From NCBI RefSeq assembly GCF_003347015.1, contig NZ_PNFB01000004.1, forward strand, positions 62,001-126,000: a stretch of 64,000 nucleotides of DNA, in the 5' to 3' direction. Positions 45,826 to 56,639 of this stretch are shown here, piece after piece. The translations under genes were made by a program, and so were the position numbers. Numbering within the stretch: position 1 is the stretch's first letter; each line of letters opens with the position of its first letter. Source of the DNA: Brachybacterium sp. YJGR34. Its GTDB lineage: Bacteria > Actinomycetota > Actinomycetes > Actinomycetales > Dermabacteraceae. The notes beneath the pieces were generated by a model, which did not search any database, had not been told where the DNA came from, and saw nothing but the letters and a program-made list of their open reading frames with translations.

Positions 45826-47013
45826 ATGTCTCGCCCGCCGTCGGCCCTGCCCACGTCGCTCACCGCTCCCGTGTTCACACGGCGAGAGGCGGTGCGTGCC
45901 GGCGTGCGTCCTGACCGGCTGCTCGCCGAGGACATCACCTGGATCGATCGTGGTCTGTACTCGCGCATCGGACCCGAGGTGCGCGAGCGGGACATCGTCG
46001 CCGCCTACACGCGCGGAGAGGAAGGCGTGATGGCCTGCGGGATCACTGCGGCGCGGATCTGGGGACTGCCTCTGCCCTGGGAGCACTCGGCCAGGGGGAT
46101 CGCTGCGGCGAAGGAGAAGGCGGAGCGGAGGGCGAAGGCCGCGGGGGCGAGGAATCAGGCGCCGGAGAGGGCCGCATCGGCCGAGCGTTCCGGGCACTCG
46201 CCGCGGCCGACGAGGGATGCCGTGCCCGACGATGCCGAGGACGCCGCGGTCGCGGAGGGGGCGGCGCGAGCTCCCGGGACGCGGCGCCGTGTGCGGAGAG
46301 CAGGAGCCGCCGCCGGCGAGCCCGGCACCGCGTGGGCACCGCCACCGGTGCACCTCCTGGCCGGGCGGTCTCGTCGCCGCAGCAGCGCACGGGTCGTCTG
46401 GCACCGGCGCCAGCCACGCGACCCCGGCGCCGGGCCGTCCGGTGTGGTCCTGGACGAGGGGACCCGGGTCACCTCGCGGCTGCAGACCTGGCAGGATCTC
46501 GCTGCGGTGCTCAGCGCCGAGGACCTGACGATCATCGGTGATCACCTGGTGCGGATCCCTCGGGACATCTACGAGGGGCGCACCGGACCGCACTGCACGG
46601 TCGAGGATCTGGTGAGGGCGGCGGCCCGCTGCCGCGGACCCGGCGCGAAGCGGCTCCGGCAGGCCGTGGCGGACGTCCGCGTGGGCAGCGATTCTCCGGC
46701 GGAGACGAGACTGCGCCTGGCCGTCCGTGCAGCTGGTCTGCCCGAGCCGGTGCTCAACCGGACGCTCAACCTGCCGGGCGCGTGGCTCGGCACGCCGGAT
46801 CTCGCGTGGCCGGAGTGGAAGGTCTGCGTCGAGCACGAGGGCGCCCACCATCGCGAGGAGAAGCAGTTCGACAGCGACATCACGCGGACCGAGAACCGGC
46901 AGGAGATGGGGTGGCTCGAGGTCCGGACCGTGGCCACGGACCTGCGCGACTCCTGTGCTCGGGGCGTGGCGCGGATCGCTCGGGCGCTGCGCGAGCACGG
47001 CTGGCACGGCTGA
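45826..47013 (+). CDS. AbiEi-like/DUF559-type endonuclease-domain protein (paralog 1)
   Basis: A 395-residue protein. The N-terminal 'APVFTRREAVRAGVRPDRLLAEDITWIDRGLYSR' resembles the AbiEi-type winged helix. The C-terminus (~310-390) is a Vsr/DUF559-like PD-(D/E)XK nuclease fold: 'TPDLAWPEWKVCVEHEGAHHREE' with Asp346 and the following Glu/His, then 'DITRTENRQEMGWLEVR'. It is clearly paralogous to 62636-63640 (shared 'ADVRVGxDSPxET' and 'AGLPEP'). A ~85-residue Ala/Arg-rich insertion (~87-172) is absent from the paralog. CACGCT ends 6 nt before ATG 45826. Family A palindromes lie on both sides. The role is unknown; a defence or mobile function is speculation. Confidence 0.75.
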   Translation: MSRPPSALPTSLTAPVFTRREAVRAGVRPDRLLAEDITWIDRGLYSRIGPEVRERDIVAAYTRGEEGVMACGITAARIWGLPLPWEHSARGIAAAKEKAERRAKAAGARNQAPERAASAERSGHSPRPTRDAVPDDAEDAAVAEGAARAPGTRRRVRRAGAAAGEPGTAWAPPPVHLLAGRSRRRSSARVVWHRRQPRDPGAGPSGVVLDEGTRVTSRLQTWQDLAAVLSAEDLTIIGDHLVRIPRDIYEGRTGPHCTVEDLVRAAARCRGPGAKRLRQAVADVRVGSDSPAETRLRLAVRAAGLPEPVLNRTLNLPGAWLGTPDLAWPEWKVCVEHEGAHHREEKQFDSDITRTENRQEMGWLEVRTVATDLRDSCARGVARIARALREHGWHG

Positions 47014-47078
47014 GGAGGGGTGGCGCCCTGCCCGGCTCGTGCGGAGTCGAGCTGGAGTTCCGGGCGGGCAGGTTCGTT

Positions 47079-47131
47079 GCAGGCAACTTCACCGTGGAAC
47101 AGAGGAGCCATAACGCGGTGAAGTTACCTGC
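47079..47131. repeat. 53-bp intergenic palindrome, family A copy 4
   Basis: 21-nt arms (47079-47099, 47111-47131) around an 11-nt loop CAGAGGAGCCA, in the same orientation as copies 3 and 5. It begins 65 bp after the endonuclease-like gene. Confidence 0.85.
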
Positions 47132-47173
47132 AAGCGCCGCGGAAGCGGCGGTGTGGCGGCGGGCGGGGGCGTT

Positions 47174-47226
47174 GCAGGCAACTTCACCGGGGAAAAGGGG
47201 GCGGATTCCACGGTGAAGTTGCCTGC
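47174..47226. repeat. 53-bp intergenic palindrome, family A copy 5
   Basis: 21-nt arms (47174-47194, 47206-47226) with one mismatch, around an 11-nt purine-rich loop. It lies 42 bp beyond copy 4, making a tandem pair between the endonuclease-like gene and the convergent polyol permease. Confidence 0.88.
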
Positions 47227-47239
47227 GCCGGTAGGGGTA

Positions 47240-47277
<38 letters not shown>

Positions 47278-47298
47278 ACCCCGGCGCCCCGCTCCGGC

Positions 47299-48180
47299 CT
47301 ACTTCACCGCGCCCATCGACAGGCCGCGCACCAGCTGCTTCTGCGCGATCCAGCCGGCGAGCACCACGGGCAGCGAGGCCAGCACCGAGGCGGCGGACAG
47401 CCGTGCCAGGAACTGCCCCTCGGAGGTCATGGTCGACAGCAGGAAGATCGGCACCGTGGCCGCATCGGCGGCGGTGAGGTTCAGGGCGAAGAAGAACTCG
47501 TTCCAGGCGAAGATCACGCAGATCAGCGCCGTCGCGGCCACGCCGGGGGCGACCATCGGCAGCAGCACCGTGCGCATCGTGCGCAGCAGCGAGGCGCCGT
47601 CGATGCTGGCGGCCTCGAGCACCTCGGCGGGCACCTCGAGGAAGAACGAGCGCATCATCCAGATCGCGATCGGGAGGTTCATCGCGGTGTAGAGCACGAT
47701 GAGGGTGAGGATGTGGTCGAGCATCCGGATCTGCCCCGCGATCACGTAGATCGGCATGATCACCGCGACCACCGGGAGCATCTTGGTGGAGATGACGAAG
47801 AACAGCACGTCCTGGGTGCGCTTGACCGGTCGGATGCTCACCGCGTAGGCGGCGGGGACCGCGAGCGCCAGCACCAGGAGGGTCGAGATCCCCGTGGCCA
47901 GCACGGAGTTGAGCACGTAGGAGCCGGCGGCGGCGGAGCCGATGATGGATGTGTACTGCTCGAGGGTCGGGGTGAAGAAGAAGGTGGGCGGGTTCGAGGC
48001 CGCCTGGCTCTCCTGCTTGAAGCTGGTCATCACCATCCACGCCACCGGGGCGAAGAACAGCAGTCCGGCGGCCCAGGCGAGCACGCTGAGCAGGTGACCG
48101 GTGACGACGCCGCGGGGGCGGCGGTGCGGCGTGACGGCTCCGGGCGCGGCGGTCCCGGGGGCGGCGGCGAGGGCGCTCAT
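47299..48180 (-). CDS. Polyol/sugar ABC transporter permease (SmoG/MalG type)
   Basis: A 293-residue permease with six helices. The EAA loop is 'EVLEAASIDGASLLRTMRTVLLPMVAPGVAATALICVIFAWNEFFFALNL'. The 'FFFALNLT' ending and 'RLSAASVLASLPVVLAGWIAQKQLVRGLSMGAVK' C-terminus are typical of the sorbitol/mannitol/xylitol subgroup of CUT1 permeases. Its ATG overlaps the stop codon of the upstream permease by 4 bp. It is the last gene of the binding protein-permease-permease operon, which has no ATPase gene. Confidence 0.93.
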   Translation of the reverse strand: MSALAAAPGTAAPGAVTPHRRPRGVVTGHLLSVLAWAAGLLFFAPVAWMVMTSFKQESQAASNPPTFFFTPTLEQYTSIIGSAAAGSYVLNSVLATGISTLLVLALAVPAAYAVSIRPVKRTQDVLFFVISTKMLPVVAVIMPIYVIAGQIRMLDHILTLIVLYTAMNLPIAIWMMRSFFLEVPAEVLEAASIDGASLLRTMRTVLLPMVAPGVAATALICVIFAWNEFFFALNLTAADAATVPIFLLSTMTSEGQFLARLSAASVLASLPVVLAGWIAQKQLVRGLSMGAVK

Positions 48181-49142
48181 GACTGCTCCTTGCTGTTGAT
48201 GCTGGTGAAGATCAGGCGCAGCGCGAAGGTGGCGATGACGATGGTGGCGATCACGGTGACCACTCCCATCGCGGAGGATTGCCCGATGTCGAAGCCCAGG
48301 AAGGCGCGCTGGTAGATGTAGAACGGCAGGTTGGCGCTGGCGGTGCCGGGCCCGCCCGCGGTCATGAGGTAGATCTGGTCGAAGGTGTTGACGACGTAGA
48401 TCGCGCCCAGCAGCACGGACAGCTCGATGTAGAACCGCAGGTGGGGCAGGGTGATGAAGAGGAAGGTCTGTCCGCGGGTGGAGCCGTCCATCTGGGCGGC
48501 CTCGAGGACGTCGGCGCCCTGGGACTGCAGCCCTGCCAGGAGCAGCAGCATCATGAACGGCGTCCACTGCCACACCAGCGCGATGATCACCGACAGCAGG
48601 GGGAAGCGGCTGGTCCAGTCCACGGGGTCGAGGCCGACGGTCCCGATCAGCCAGTTCACCAGGCCGTAGGTGGGATCGAACATCGAGATCGACCACAGCA
48701 GGGCGCCGGCGACGGGCATGATGAGGAAGGGCGTGATGAGCAGGGTGCGCACCACCCCGCGCCCGAGGAACTCGCGGTCCAGCAGCATCGCCAGGCCCAG
48801 ACCCAGCACGAGCGCGGCGAGCACGCAGCCCAGCGTGATGAGGATCGAGTGCAGCGCGGCGGCCCGGAAGGTGGAGTCGACGAAGATGTCGAGGTAGTTG
48901 CGCAGGAACACGAACTGCTCGCCCTCGGGACGCAGCAGGTTGCGCGAGCGCAGCGAGTACCAGATCGTCAGCAGGAACGGGATCTGGGTGCAGATGATGA
49001 CGAAGAGCAGGGCCGGCATCAGCGGGGCGCGGCGGCGCCAGGCCTCGGCCCGGGAGCTCTCCCCGCCCGTCGGCCGACGGCGCTGCGGGCGGGTGGTCGC
49101 GGCGCGCTCGGCGCCGACGGGGGATCCGGTGGTGGCGCTCAT
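48177..49142 (-). CDS. Polyol/sugar ABC transporter permease (SmoF/MalF type)
   Basis: A 321-residue permease: a ~35-residue polar N-terminus, then six helices. The EAA loop 'DVLEAAQMDGSTRGQTFLFITLPHLRFYIELSVLLGAIYVVNTFDQIYLMTAGGPG' carries the 'FDQIYLMTxGGP' sequence characteristic of polyol importers. It begins 3 bp after the binding-protein stop codon region and overlaps the next permease. The complex would import a sugar alcohol using a shared ATPase. Confidence 0.93.
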   Translation of the reverse strand: MSATTGSPVGAERAATTRPQRRRPTGGESSRAEAWRRRAPLMPALLFVIICTQIPFLLTIWYSLRSRNLLRPEGEQFVFLRNYLDIFVDSTFRAAALHSILITLGCVLAALVLGLGLAMLLDREFLGRGVVRTLLITPFLIMPVAGALLWSISMFDPTYGLVNWLIGTVGLDPVDWTSRFPLLSVIIALVWQWTPFMMLLLLAGLQSQGADVLEAAQMDGSTRGQTFLFITLPHLRFYIELSVLLGAIYVVNTFDQIYLMTAGGPGTASANLPFYIYQRAFLGFDIGQSSAMGVVTVIATIVIATFALRLIFTSINSKEQS

Positions 49143-49145
49143 GGG

Positions 49146-50552
49146 TCAGCCCTCCTCCTGATAGGTGCGCGCGACGGAGGCCGCGAAGGTCTGCGACTGC
49201 TCGAGCGCCTCCTCGACGCTCTTCGAGCCGGCGATCGCGGCGCTGAGCTGCTGGCCCACCCGCGTGCCGAGGTCCTGGAACTCGGGGATCCCCACGAACT
49301 GCAGGCCCGGGTAGGGGACCTCCTGGGTCATGGCGTTGTCCTGGGTGGCGCTCTCCATCGAGCTGAGGGTCGGCTCGGCGTAGGTCGACGAGAGCTCCGC
49401 GTACTCGGGGATCTCGTAGGTGGACAGTCGGGAGCCGGGTGGGAGGGCCTCCCATCCCACCTCCTCGCCCACCAGCGGGAAGTAGTCGGGGTGGGTCATC
49501 CAGGCGATGAACTCCCAGGCGGCGTCCTTGCGGGGGCTGGTCTCGGGGATGGCCAACGCCCAGGAGTAGAGCCATCCGGTGGCGTCGGTGTCCCGGGTGG
49601 GCCCCTGCGTGTAGCCGGTGCGGCCCACCACGGTGGAGGAGCGGGGGTCCTCGATGCCGGAGACCATCGAGGTGGCGTCGAACCACATGGCGGCGTTGCC
49701 CTGGCTGAACAGGGTCAGGCAGTCGCCGAAGCCGGAGGTGGCGGCGCCGGCCTGGCCGAAGGACCGCACGGTGTCGACGTAGGTGCTCACCGCCTCGAGC
49801 ACCTCGGGGGAGTCGAGGTGGGGCGTCCAGTCCATGTCGAACCAGCGCCCGCCGAAGGTGTTGATGACGGTGTTGATCGGGGCCAGGTTCTCGCCCCATC
49901 CGGCCAGTCCGCGCAGCGCGATGCCCGCCCGTCCCGCCTCGGGGTCGTGCAGGATCGCGGCGAACTCCCGCAGCTCGTCCCAGGTGGGGCGGTCGGGCAT
50001 CTCCAGGCCCGCCTCCTCGAACAGGTCCTCCCGGTAGACGAGGAAGGCGCTCTCGCCGTAGAAGGGCACCGAGTGCATCGCGCCGTCCACGCTGAGCGCC
50101 TCGCGGATGGTGGGCACGAAGTCCTCGGGCGCATAGCCCGCGGTCCGGGCGATATAGGGCTCGAGGTCGGTGAGCCAGCCGTTGGCCGCCCACAGCGGGG
50201 TCTCGTAGTTGGAGATCATGACGACGTCGAACTCGCCGCCGCCGGAGGCGACCGAGGCGGTGATCTTCGCTCGTGCCTCGTTCTCGGGGAGGGAGACGAA
50301 GCGGACGTCGATGTCGGGATGCTCGGCCGTGAAGTGGTCGATGAGGCCGATCGCGTCCTGCATCTGCGGGTTCGAGACGATCGCGACCACCAGCGAGCCG
50401 TCGCCGCCGGCGGAGCAGCCGGACAGGGCGCCCGCGCCCAGGGAGGCGGCGAGACCGGCGCCCAGCACGCTGCGCCGGGAGGGACGGGCGGGGCGCCCGG
50501 GCGGTGGGGCCGGGCGGGCGATGCGGGGCGGGCGGGGTCGATGGGGTCCCAT
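49146..50552 (-). CDS. Polyol/sugar ABC transporter substrate-binding lipoprotein
   Basis: A 468-residue solute-binding protein. The N-terminus has a twin-arginine-like 'PSRRSVLGAGLAASLGAGALSGC' with lipidated Cys46, so it is a membrane-anchored lipoprotein, possibly Tat-exported. The mature part ('LVVAIVSNPQMQDAIGLIDHFTAEHPDIDVRFVSLPENEARAKI', 'WDELREFAAIL', 'NAAMWFDATSM') matches the sorbitol/mannitol-type binding proteins. AGGAGA precedes ATG 50552. It is the first gene of the operon, transcribed from the promoter at 50771-50799. Confidence 0.92.
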   Translation of the reverse strand: MGPHRPRPPRIARPAPPPGRPARPSRRSVLGAGLAASLGAGALSGCSAGGDGSLVVAIVSNPQMQDAIGLIDHFTAEHPDIDVRFVSLPENEARAKITASVASGGGEFDVVMISNYETPLWAANGWLTDLEPYIARTAGYAPEDFVPTIREALSVDGAMHSVPFYGESAFLVYREDLFEEAGLEMPDRPTWDELREFAAILHDPEAGRAGIALRGLAGWGENLAPINTVINTFGGRWFDMDWTPHLDSPEVLEAVSTYVDTVRSFGQAGAATSGFGDCLTLFSQGNAAMWFDATSMVSGIEDPRSSTVVGRTGYTQGPTRDTDATGWLYSWALAIPETSPRKDAAWEFIAWMTHPDYFPLVGEEVGWEALPPGSRLSTYEIPEYAELSSTYAEPTLSSMESATQDNAMTQEVPYPGLQFVGIPEFQDLGTRVGQQLSAAIAGSKSVEEALEQSQTFAASVARTYQEEG

Positions 50553-50734
50553 GCGCTGGTCTCCTCTGAGCAGTGCCGGCCGTGCGGACCCGGGGGAGCG
50601 GGTCGGGAAGTGGTGGCGGCTGTCGAACGGGGGTGTCCGGCGGTCCCGCCGCGACGATCGAGGCGGAGGTCCCGCTGGGGGATGTCGTGCTCGTGTCCTG
50701 CGCGCTGTCGTGCTGTCGGCGTCCTCGCCGCAGC

Positions 50735-50799
50735 GCTCACCTGATGGGGTCAGATGCTCAGCTGAGAGCGAGCCTAGTCGTCTATGCTCAGGTGAGCAA
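50735..50799 (-). promoter_or_regulatory. Promoter of the polyol operon with three SorC-type operators
   Basis: On the minus strand TTGCTC (50799-50794), 17 nt, TAGGCT (50776-50771) form a strong promoter. Three related sites surround it: GCTCACCTGA (50735-50744), TGCTCAGCTGAGAG (50755-50768, over the start site) and the palindrome TGCTCAGGTGAGCA (50785-50798, over the -35). The layout suggests regulation by the divergent SorC protein. The leader is ~210 nt. Nothing else is seen in the gap. Confidence 0.7.
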
Positions 50800-50848
50800 G
50801 CGTCGGCGAACAGATGATGGCGATGCACCCGGATCCGAGGAGGGGTCG

Positions 50849-51910
50849 ATGGCACAGGACGGTCGTGCGATGCACGGGGCGGCGGCCGCTCCCGACGCCG
50901 GAGCGGGAGGCGCGCGGGAGTCGGTCGTCGGCGGCGGCCGTGCCCCCGCGGCCGACGCCACGGGCGGCCGTGCGCCGTCGGCCGAGGCGGCGGAGGAGGG
51001 CCTCAAGGTCGCCCTCGCGAGCGAGCACTACCTCGAGGGTCGCTCCAAGGTCGAGCTCGCCCGGCGCCACGGGCTCTCCCGCTTCCAGGTGGCGCGGCTG
51101 CTCGACGAGGCGCGCGCGGAGGGGATCGTGCAAATCCAGATCGTCGACCCCACGGCGCGGGGCCGCGACGATGCCGCGCTCGCCGAGGCGCTCGGCGTGG
51201 CGACGGTGACCATCGCGACCGCGCGCCCGGGCGAGACCCAGCGCGCCGCCCTCGCCCGGCAGGTCGCCCGCCTGCTGCCCTCCCGCCTGCGCGAGGGCGG
51301 TCGCCTCGGCGTCGCCTGGTCCCGCACCCTGATGCACCTGCCGGCCTCCCTCGAGGCCCTGCCCCCGGCGGACATCGTGCAGCTCGTCGGTCCGCTGAGC
51401 GCCGCCGGCTACTCGACCGCGGAGTCCTCCGCGCTCATCCACCTCCTGGGCGCGCACGCCGGCGGGCGGGTGTGGGCGCTGCCCACCCCGCTGGTGGTCG
51501 ACTCCGCGCAGGTCGCGGCCTCGCTGCGCTCCATGGAGGAGGTGCGCACGGCGCTGGACGCGGCCGATGCCCTCGACGCCGCCGCGGTCTCCATCGGCGC
51601 CTGGTCCCCGGGAGCCTCGACGCTGTGGGCGCGGCTCGGGGCGGAGGAGCAGCGCCGCGCCCAGGAGGCCGGGGTAGTCGCCGAGATCTGCGGCATCCTG
51701 CTCGACGGCACGGGTGCCGTGTGGCACTCGGCGCTCGAGGATCGGGTGATCGGGGTGCGGCCCGATCAGCTGCGGCGCGCCCGAGTGGTCGCCGCCGCCC
51801 CGGCGGCCGGTCGTCCGGAGGCGGTGCTCGCCGCGGCCCGCTCCGGGCTGGTGGACGACCTCGTCCTGCCCCCCGAACTCGCCGAGCAGGTCCTCACACT
51901 GCTCGGGTGA
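50849..51910 (+). CDS. SorC-family sugar-binding transcriptional regulator of the polyol locus
   Basis: A 353-residue regulator: a disordered Ala/Gly-rich N-terminus (~45 residues), a helix-turn-helix 'YLEGRSKVELARRHGLSRFQVARLLDEARAEGIVQIQIV' (~53-90) and a SorC sugar-phosphate domain ('LGVAWSRTLMHLP', 'DIVQLVGPLSAAGY', 'VIGVRPDQLRRARVVAAA'). GAGGAGG precedes ATG 50849. It lies between the divergent import operon and the co-directional dehydrogenase gene. The TGCTCA/TGAGCA operators mark it as the local regulator, probably responding to a polyol or its phosphate. Confidence 0.92.
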   Translation: MAQDGRAMHGAAAAPDAGAGGARESVVGGGRAPAADATGGRAPSAEAAEEGLKVALASEHYLEGRSKVELARRHGLSRFQVARLLDEARAEGIVQIQIVDPTARGRDDAALAEALGVATVTIATARPGETQRAALARQVARLLPSRLREGGRLGVAWSRTLMHLPASLEALPPADIVQLVGPLSAAGYSTAESSALIHLLGAHAGGRVWALPTPLVVDSAQVAASLRSMEEVRTALDAADALDAAAVSIGAWSPGASTLWARLGAEEQRRAQEAGVVAEICGILLDGTGAVWHSALEDRVIGVRPDQLRRARVVAAAPAAGRPEAVLAAARSGLVDDLVLPPELAEQVLTLLG

Positions 51911-52019
51911 GGGGCCCGAGGGAGCACTCAAGGATCACAGATGAGCGCACACCCCTGCTCGTCTGGCGCGAGGTTGTGTATCGTCGACGGCAGCATCACT
52001 CGCCGACGAAGGATGAGCC

Positions 52020-53603
52020 ATGACCGCGCTGACCGCCTCCTCCCTGCCCGACCTCGCCGTGAGCGGCCGCGTCGCCGTGCCCGAGTACCCGCTCGACGAG
52101 CGGACCGTCGGCATCGTCCACTTCGGCGTGGGCGGCTTCCATCGTGCCCACCAGGCGATGTACCTGGATCGTCTGATGGCCGCGGGCCGGGACCGCGACT
52201 GGGCGATCTGCGGGGTGGGGCTGCTGCCCGGCGACGTGCGCATGCGCGACGCCCTCGACGGCCAGGACGGCCTGTACACCCTGGTCACGAAGGCGCCCGA
52301 CGGCTCGCGCGAGGCGCGGGTGATCGGCTCCCTCGCCTCCTACCTCTTCGCGCCCGACGATCCCGAGGCCGTGCTCGCGCAGATGAGCGACCCGGCCGTG
52401 CGCATCGTCTCCCTCACCGTCACCGAGGGCGGCTACAACTACAACCCCTCCACCGGCGAGTTCCAGTACGGGACCGAGGACGTCGCCGCGGACCTGGCCA
52501 CGCGCTTCGATCCCGAGGGCGCCCAGGCCGCGGGGCTCGCGGGCTCCGACGACGGCGGGGCGAACACCTCCCGGCGCGCCGGACATCCGCGCACCATGTT
52601 CGGCTACGTGGTCGAGGCGCTGCGCCGGCGTCGCGCGGCCGGAATCGCGCCGTTCACCGTGATGTCCTGCGACAACGTGCGCGGCAACGGCGACCTCGCC
52701 CGCCGCATGATCCTCGCCTACGCGCGCCGGCGCGACGAGGACGGCCTGCACGGCGAGGACCCGATCGCCGACTGGATCGCCGCCGAGGTCGCCTTCCCGA
52801 ACTCCATGGTGGACCGCATCACCCCGGTCACCGCGCCCGAGGACGTGGCCATGGTCCGCGAGGAGTACGGGATCGAGGACGCCTGGCCGGTGGTGAGCGA
52901 GGACTTCGTGCAGTGGGTGCTCGAGGACCGCTTCCCCGCCGGACGCCCCGCCTACGAGCAGGCCGGGGTGCAGGTGGTCGAGGACGTCGAGCCCTACGAG
53001 CTCATGAAGCTGCGCCTGCTGAACTGCTCCCACCAGGCCATCGCCTACTTCGGCCTGCTGCTGGGGCTGACCTACGCCGACGAGGCCGCGGTGGACGAGC
53101 ACCTCGCCCCCTTCACGCGGGTGCTGTACATGGAGCGCGAGGGCGCCCCCACCGTCCCCGCGGTGCCGGGCATGGATCTGGAGGCCTACCAGGACGAGCT
53201 CATGGCGCGCTTCGCCAACACCAGCGTCAAGGACACCCTCGCCCGGCTCGCCGCCGAGTCCTCCGACCGCATCCCCACCTGGCTGGTGCCCGTGATCCGG
53301 GAGAACCTCGCGGCCGGTCGTGACGTGACCGCCTCCGCCGCGATCGTCGCCTCCTGGGCCCGTTACGCCGAGGGCATCGGCGAGAGGGGCGAGGAGTGGC
53401 CGGTGGTGGACCGCCTGCGGGATCGCGTCATGGCCGCGGCCGCCCGGCACGACGAGAACCCCCTGGCCTTCCTCCGCGACGAGGAGCTGTTCGGGGACCT
53501 CGCCGCGGTCGAGGCTTTCACCGCGCCGTACCTGCACGCCCTGACGGTGCTGCGGACCGACGGCGCCCGCGCGCTGCTCGCGGAGCTGGTCGCGGAGGCC
53601 TGA
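52020..53603 (+). CDS. Mannitol dehydrogenase family protein (polyol 2-dehydrogenase)
   Basis: A 527-residue long-chain NAD-dependent polyol dehydrogenase. 'VGIVHFGVGGFHRAHQAMYLD' is the nucleotide-binding start, 'MSCDNVRGNG' the central motif, 'FPNSMVDRITP' the hinge, and Lys330, Asn335 and His338 ('KLRLLNCSH') the catalytic set. It oxidises mannitol, sorbitol, arabitol or a related polyol to a ketose, or reduces fructuronate. With the adjacent importer and SorC regulator, a polyol catabolic role is strongly indicated. AAGGA precedes ATG 52020. The kinase for the resulting ketose is not in the window. Confidence 0.92.
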   Translation: MTALTASSLPDLAVSGRVAVPEYPLDERTVGIVHFGVGGFHRAHQAMYLDRLMAAGRDRDWAICGVGLLPGDVRMRDALDGQDGLYTLVTKAPDGSREARVIGSLASYLFAPDDPEAVLAQMSDPAVRIVSLTVTEGGYNYNPSTGEFQYGTEDVAADLATRFDPEGAQAAGLAGSDDGGANTSRRAGHPRTMFGYVVEALRRRRAAGIAPFTVMSCDNVRGNGDLARRMILAYARRRDEDGLHGEDPIADWIAAEVAFPNSMVDRITPVTAPEDVAMVREEYGIEDAWPVVSEDFVQWVLEDRFPAGRPAYEQAGVQVVEDVEPYELMKLRLLNCSHQAIAYFGLLLGLTYADEAAVDEHLAPFTRVLYMEREGAPTVPAVPGMDLEAYQDELMARFANTSVKDTLARLAAESSDRIPTWLVPVIRENLAAGRDVTASAAIVASWARYAEGIGERGEEWPVVDRLRDRVMAAAARHDENPLAFLRDEELFGDLAAVEAFTAPYLHALTVLRTDGARALLAELVAEA

Positions 53604-53754
53604 GGGCGGGGTGCGGGCAGAGGGCGAGGCGCGCGGGCTCGGCGGGGTGGATCGCGCAGGCTCGGCCTTGGCAGGGAGGGGCGCGCAGGCTCGGCAGAGC
53701 AGGGCGTGCGAGCTCGGCACGGCGCGGGTCCGGTGGTGCGGAGTGGAGGCGTGA

Positions 53755-53823
53755 CGATCACTGTCGGAATGCGGCCAGGCTGCGCCATATATACGGAGGT
53801 TGGCCGTATGTCGACACTGATCG
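53755..53823. repeat. 69-bp intergenic palindrome, family D copy 2
   Basis: 16-nt arms (53755-53770, 53808-53823), same length and same arm mismatch as the copy at 43215-43283. It sits in the 543-bp gap 53604-54146, which also contains four loose repeats of a GCGCAGGCTCGGC-like unit (about 53630-53720) and the lysC promoter region. Confidence 0.75.
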
Positions 53824-54038
53824 GCATCTCCTCGCCTCGACTCGGTCCTGACACCTCCGCTGACCCGGACGCGCCGCTCCGCCGACCCGGACGCACCGTC
53901 CCACCGCCCCGGTCGCCGCAGGCCCGACGCGCGGCGCCGCGCCCGGGCCGATGTTGTGTGGGACACGTCCGGAAATCGCTCTGACCTGGTGTCATGTCTC
54001 GTATCGCGGGGCCACGGGCTTCTGGCGAAGGGTCCTCG

Positions 54039-54100
54039 TAGACTGACTGGCGGTTCTGTGTGCCGCGCCGCGGGGTGCTCTCGCGCCCCGGGTCGGCGGC
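54039..54100 (+). promoter_or_regulatory. lysC promoter and structured leader
   Basis: TAGACT (54039-54044) is the best -10 box before lysC, predicting a ~95-nt leader; no good -35 is seen. The leader contains a strong hairpin GGGGTGC-TCTC-GCGCCCC (54072-54078/54083-54089) within a longer G+C-rich fold. It could be an attenuator, but no leader peptide or riboswitch core is recognised. Confidence 0.45.
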
Positions 54101-54146
54101 AGGTCCGACCGACCCGATGCCCGCCAACGCGAAGGAAACCGCCCCC

Positions 54147-56602
<2,456 letters not shown>

Positions 56603-56639
56603 CCACGATTACCGCATAACACTCCCGAGGAGGACGGCG

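Noticed and set aside
45641-47226. Classical insertion sequence with terminal inverted repeats
   Set aside because: Palindromes are self-complementary hairpins rather than TIRs, no target-site duplication is visible, and the enclosed protein lacks DDE, HUH or Y1 transposase motifs.
54039-54146. Lysine riboswitch in the lysC leader
   Set aside because: The leader is too short and lacks an L-box core; only a GC-rich hairpin is evident.
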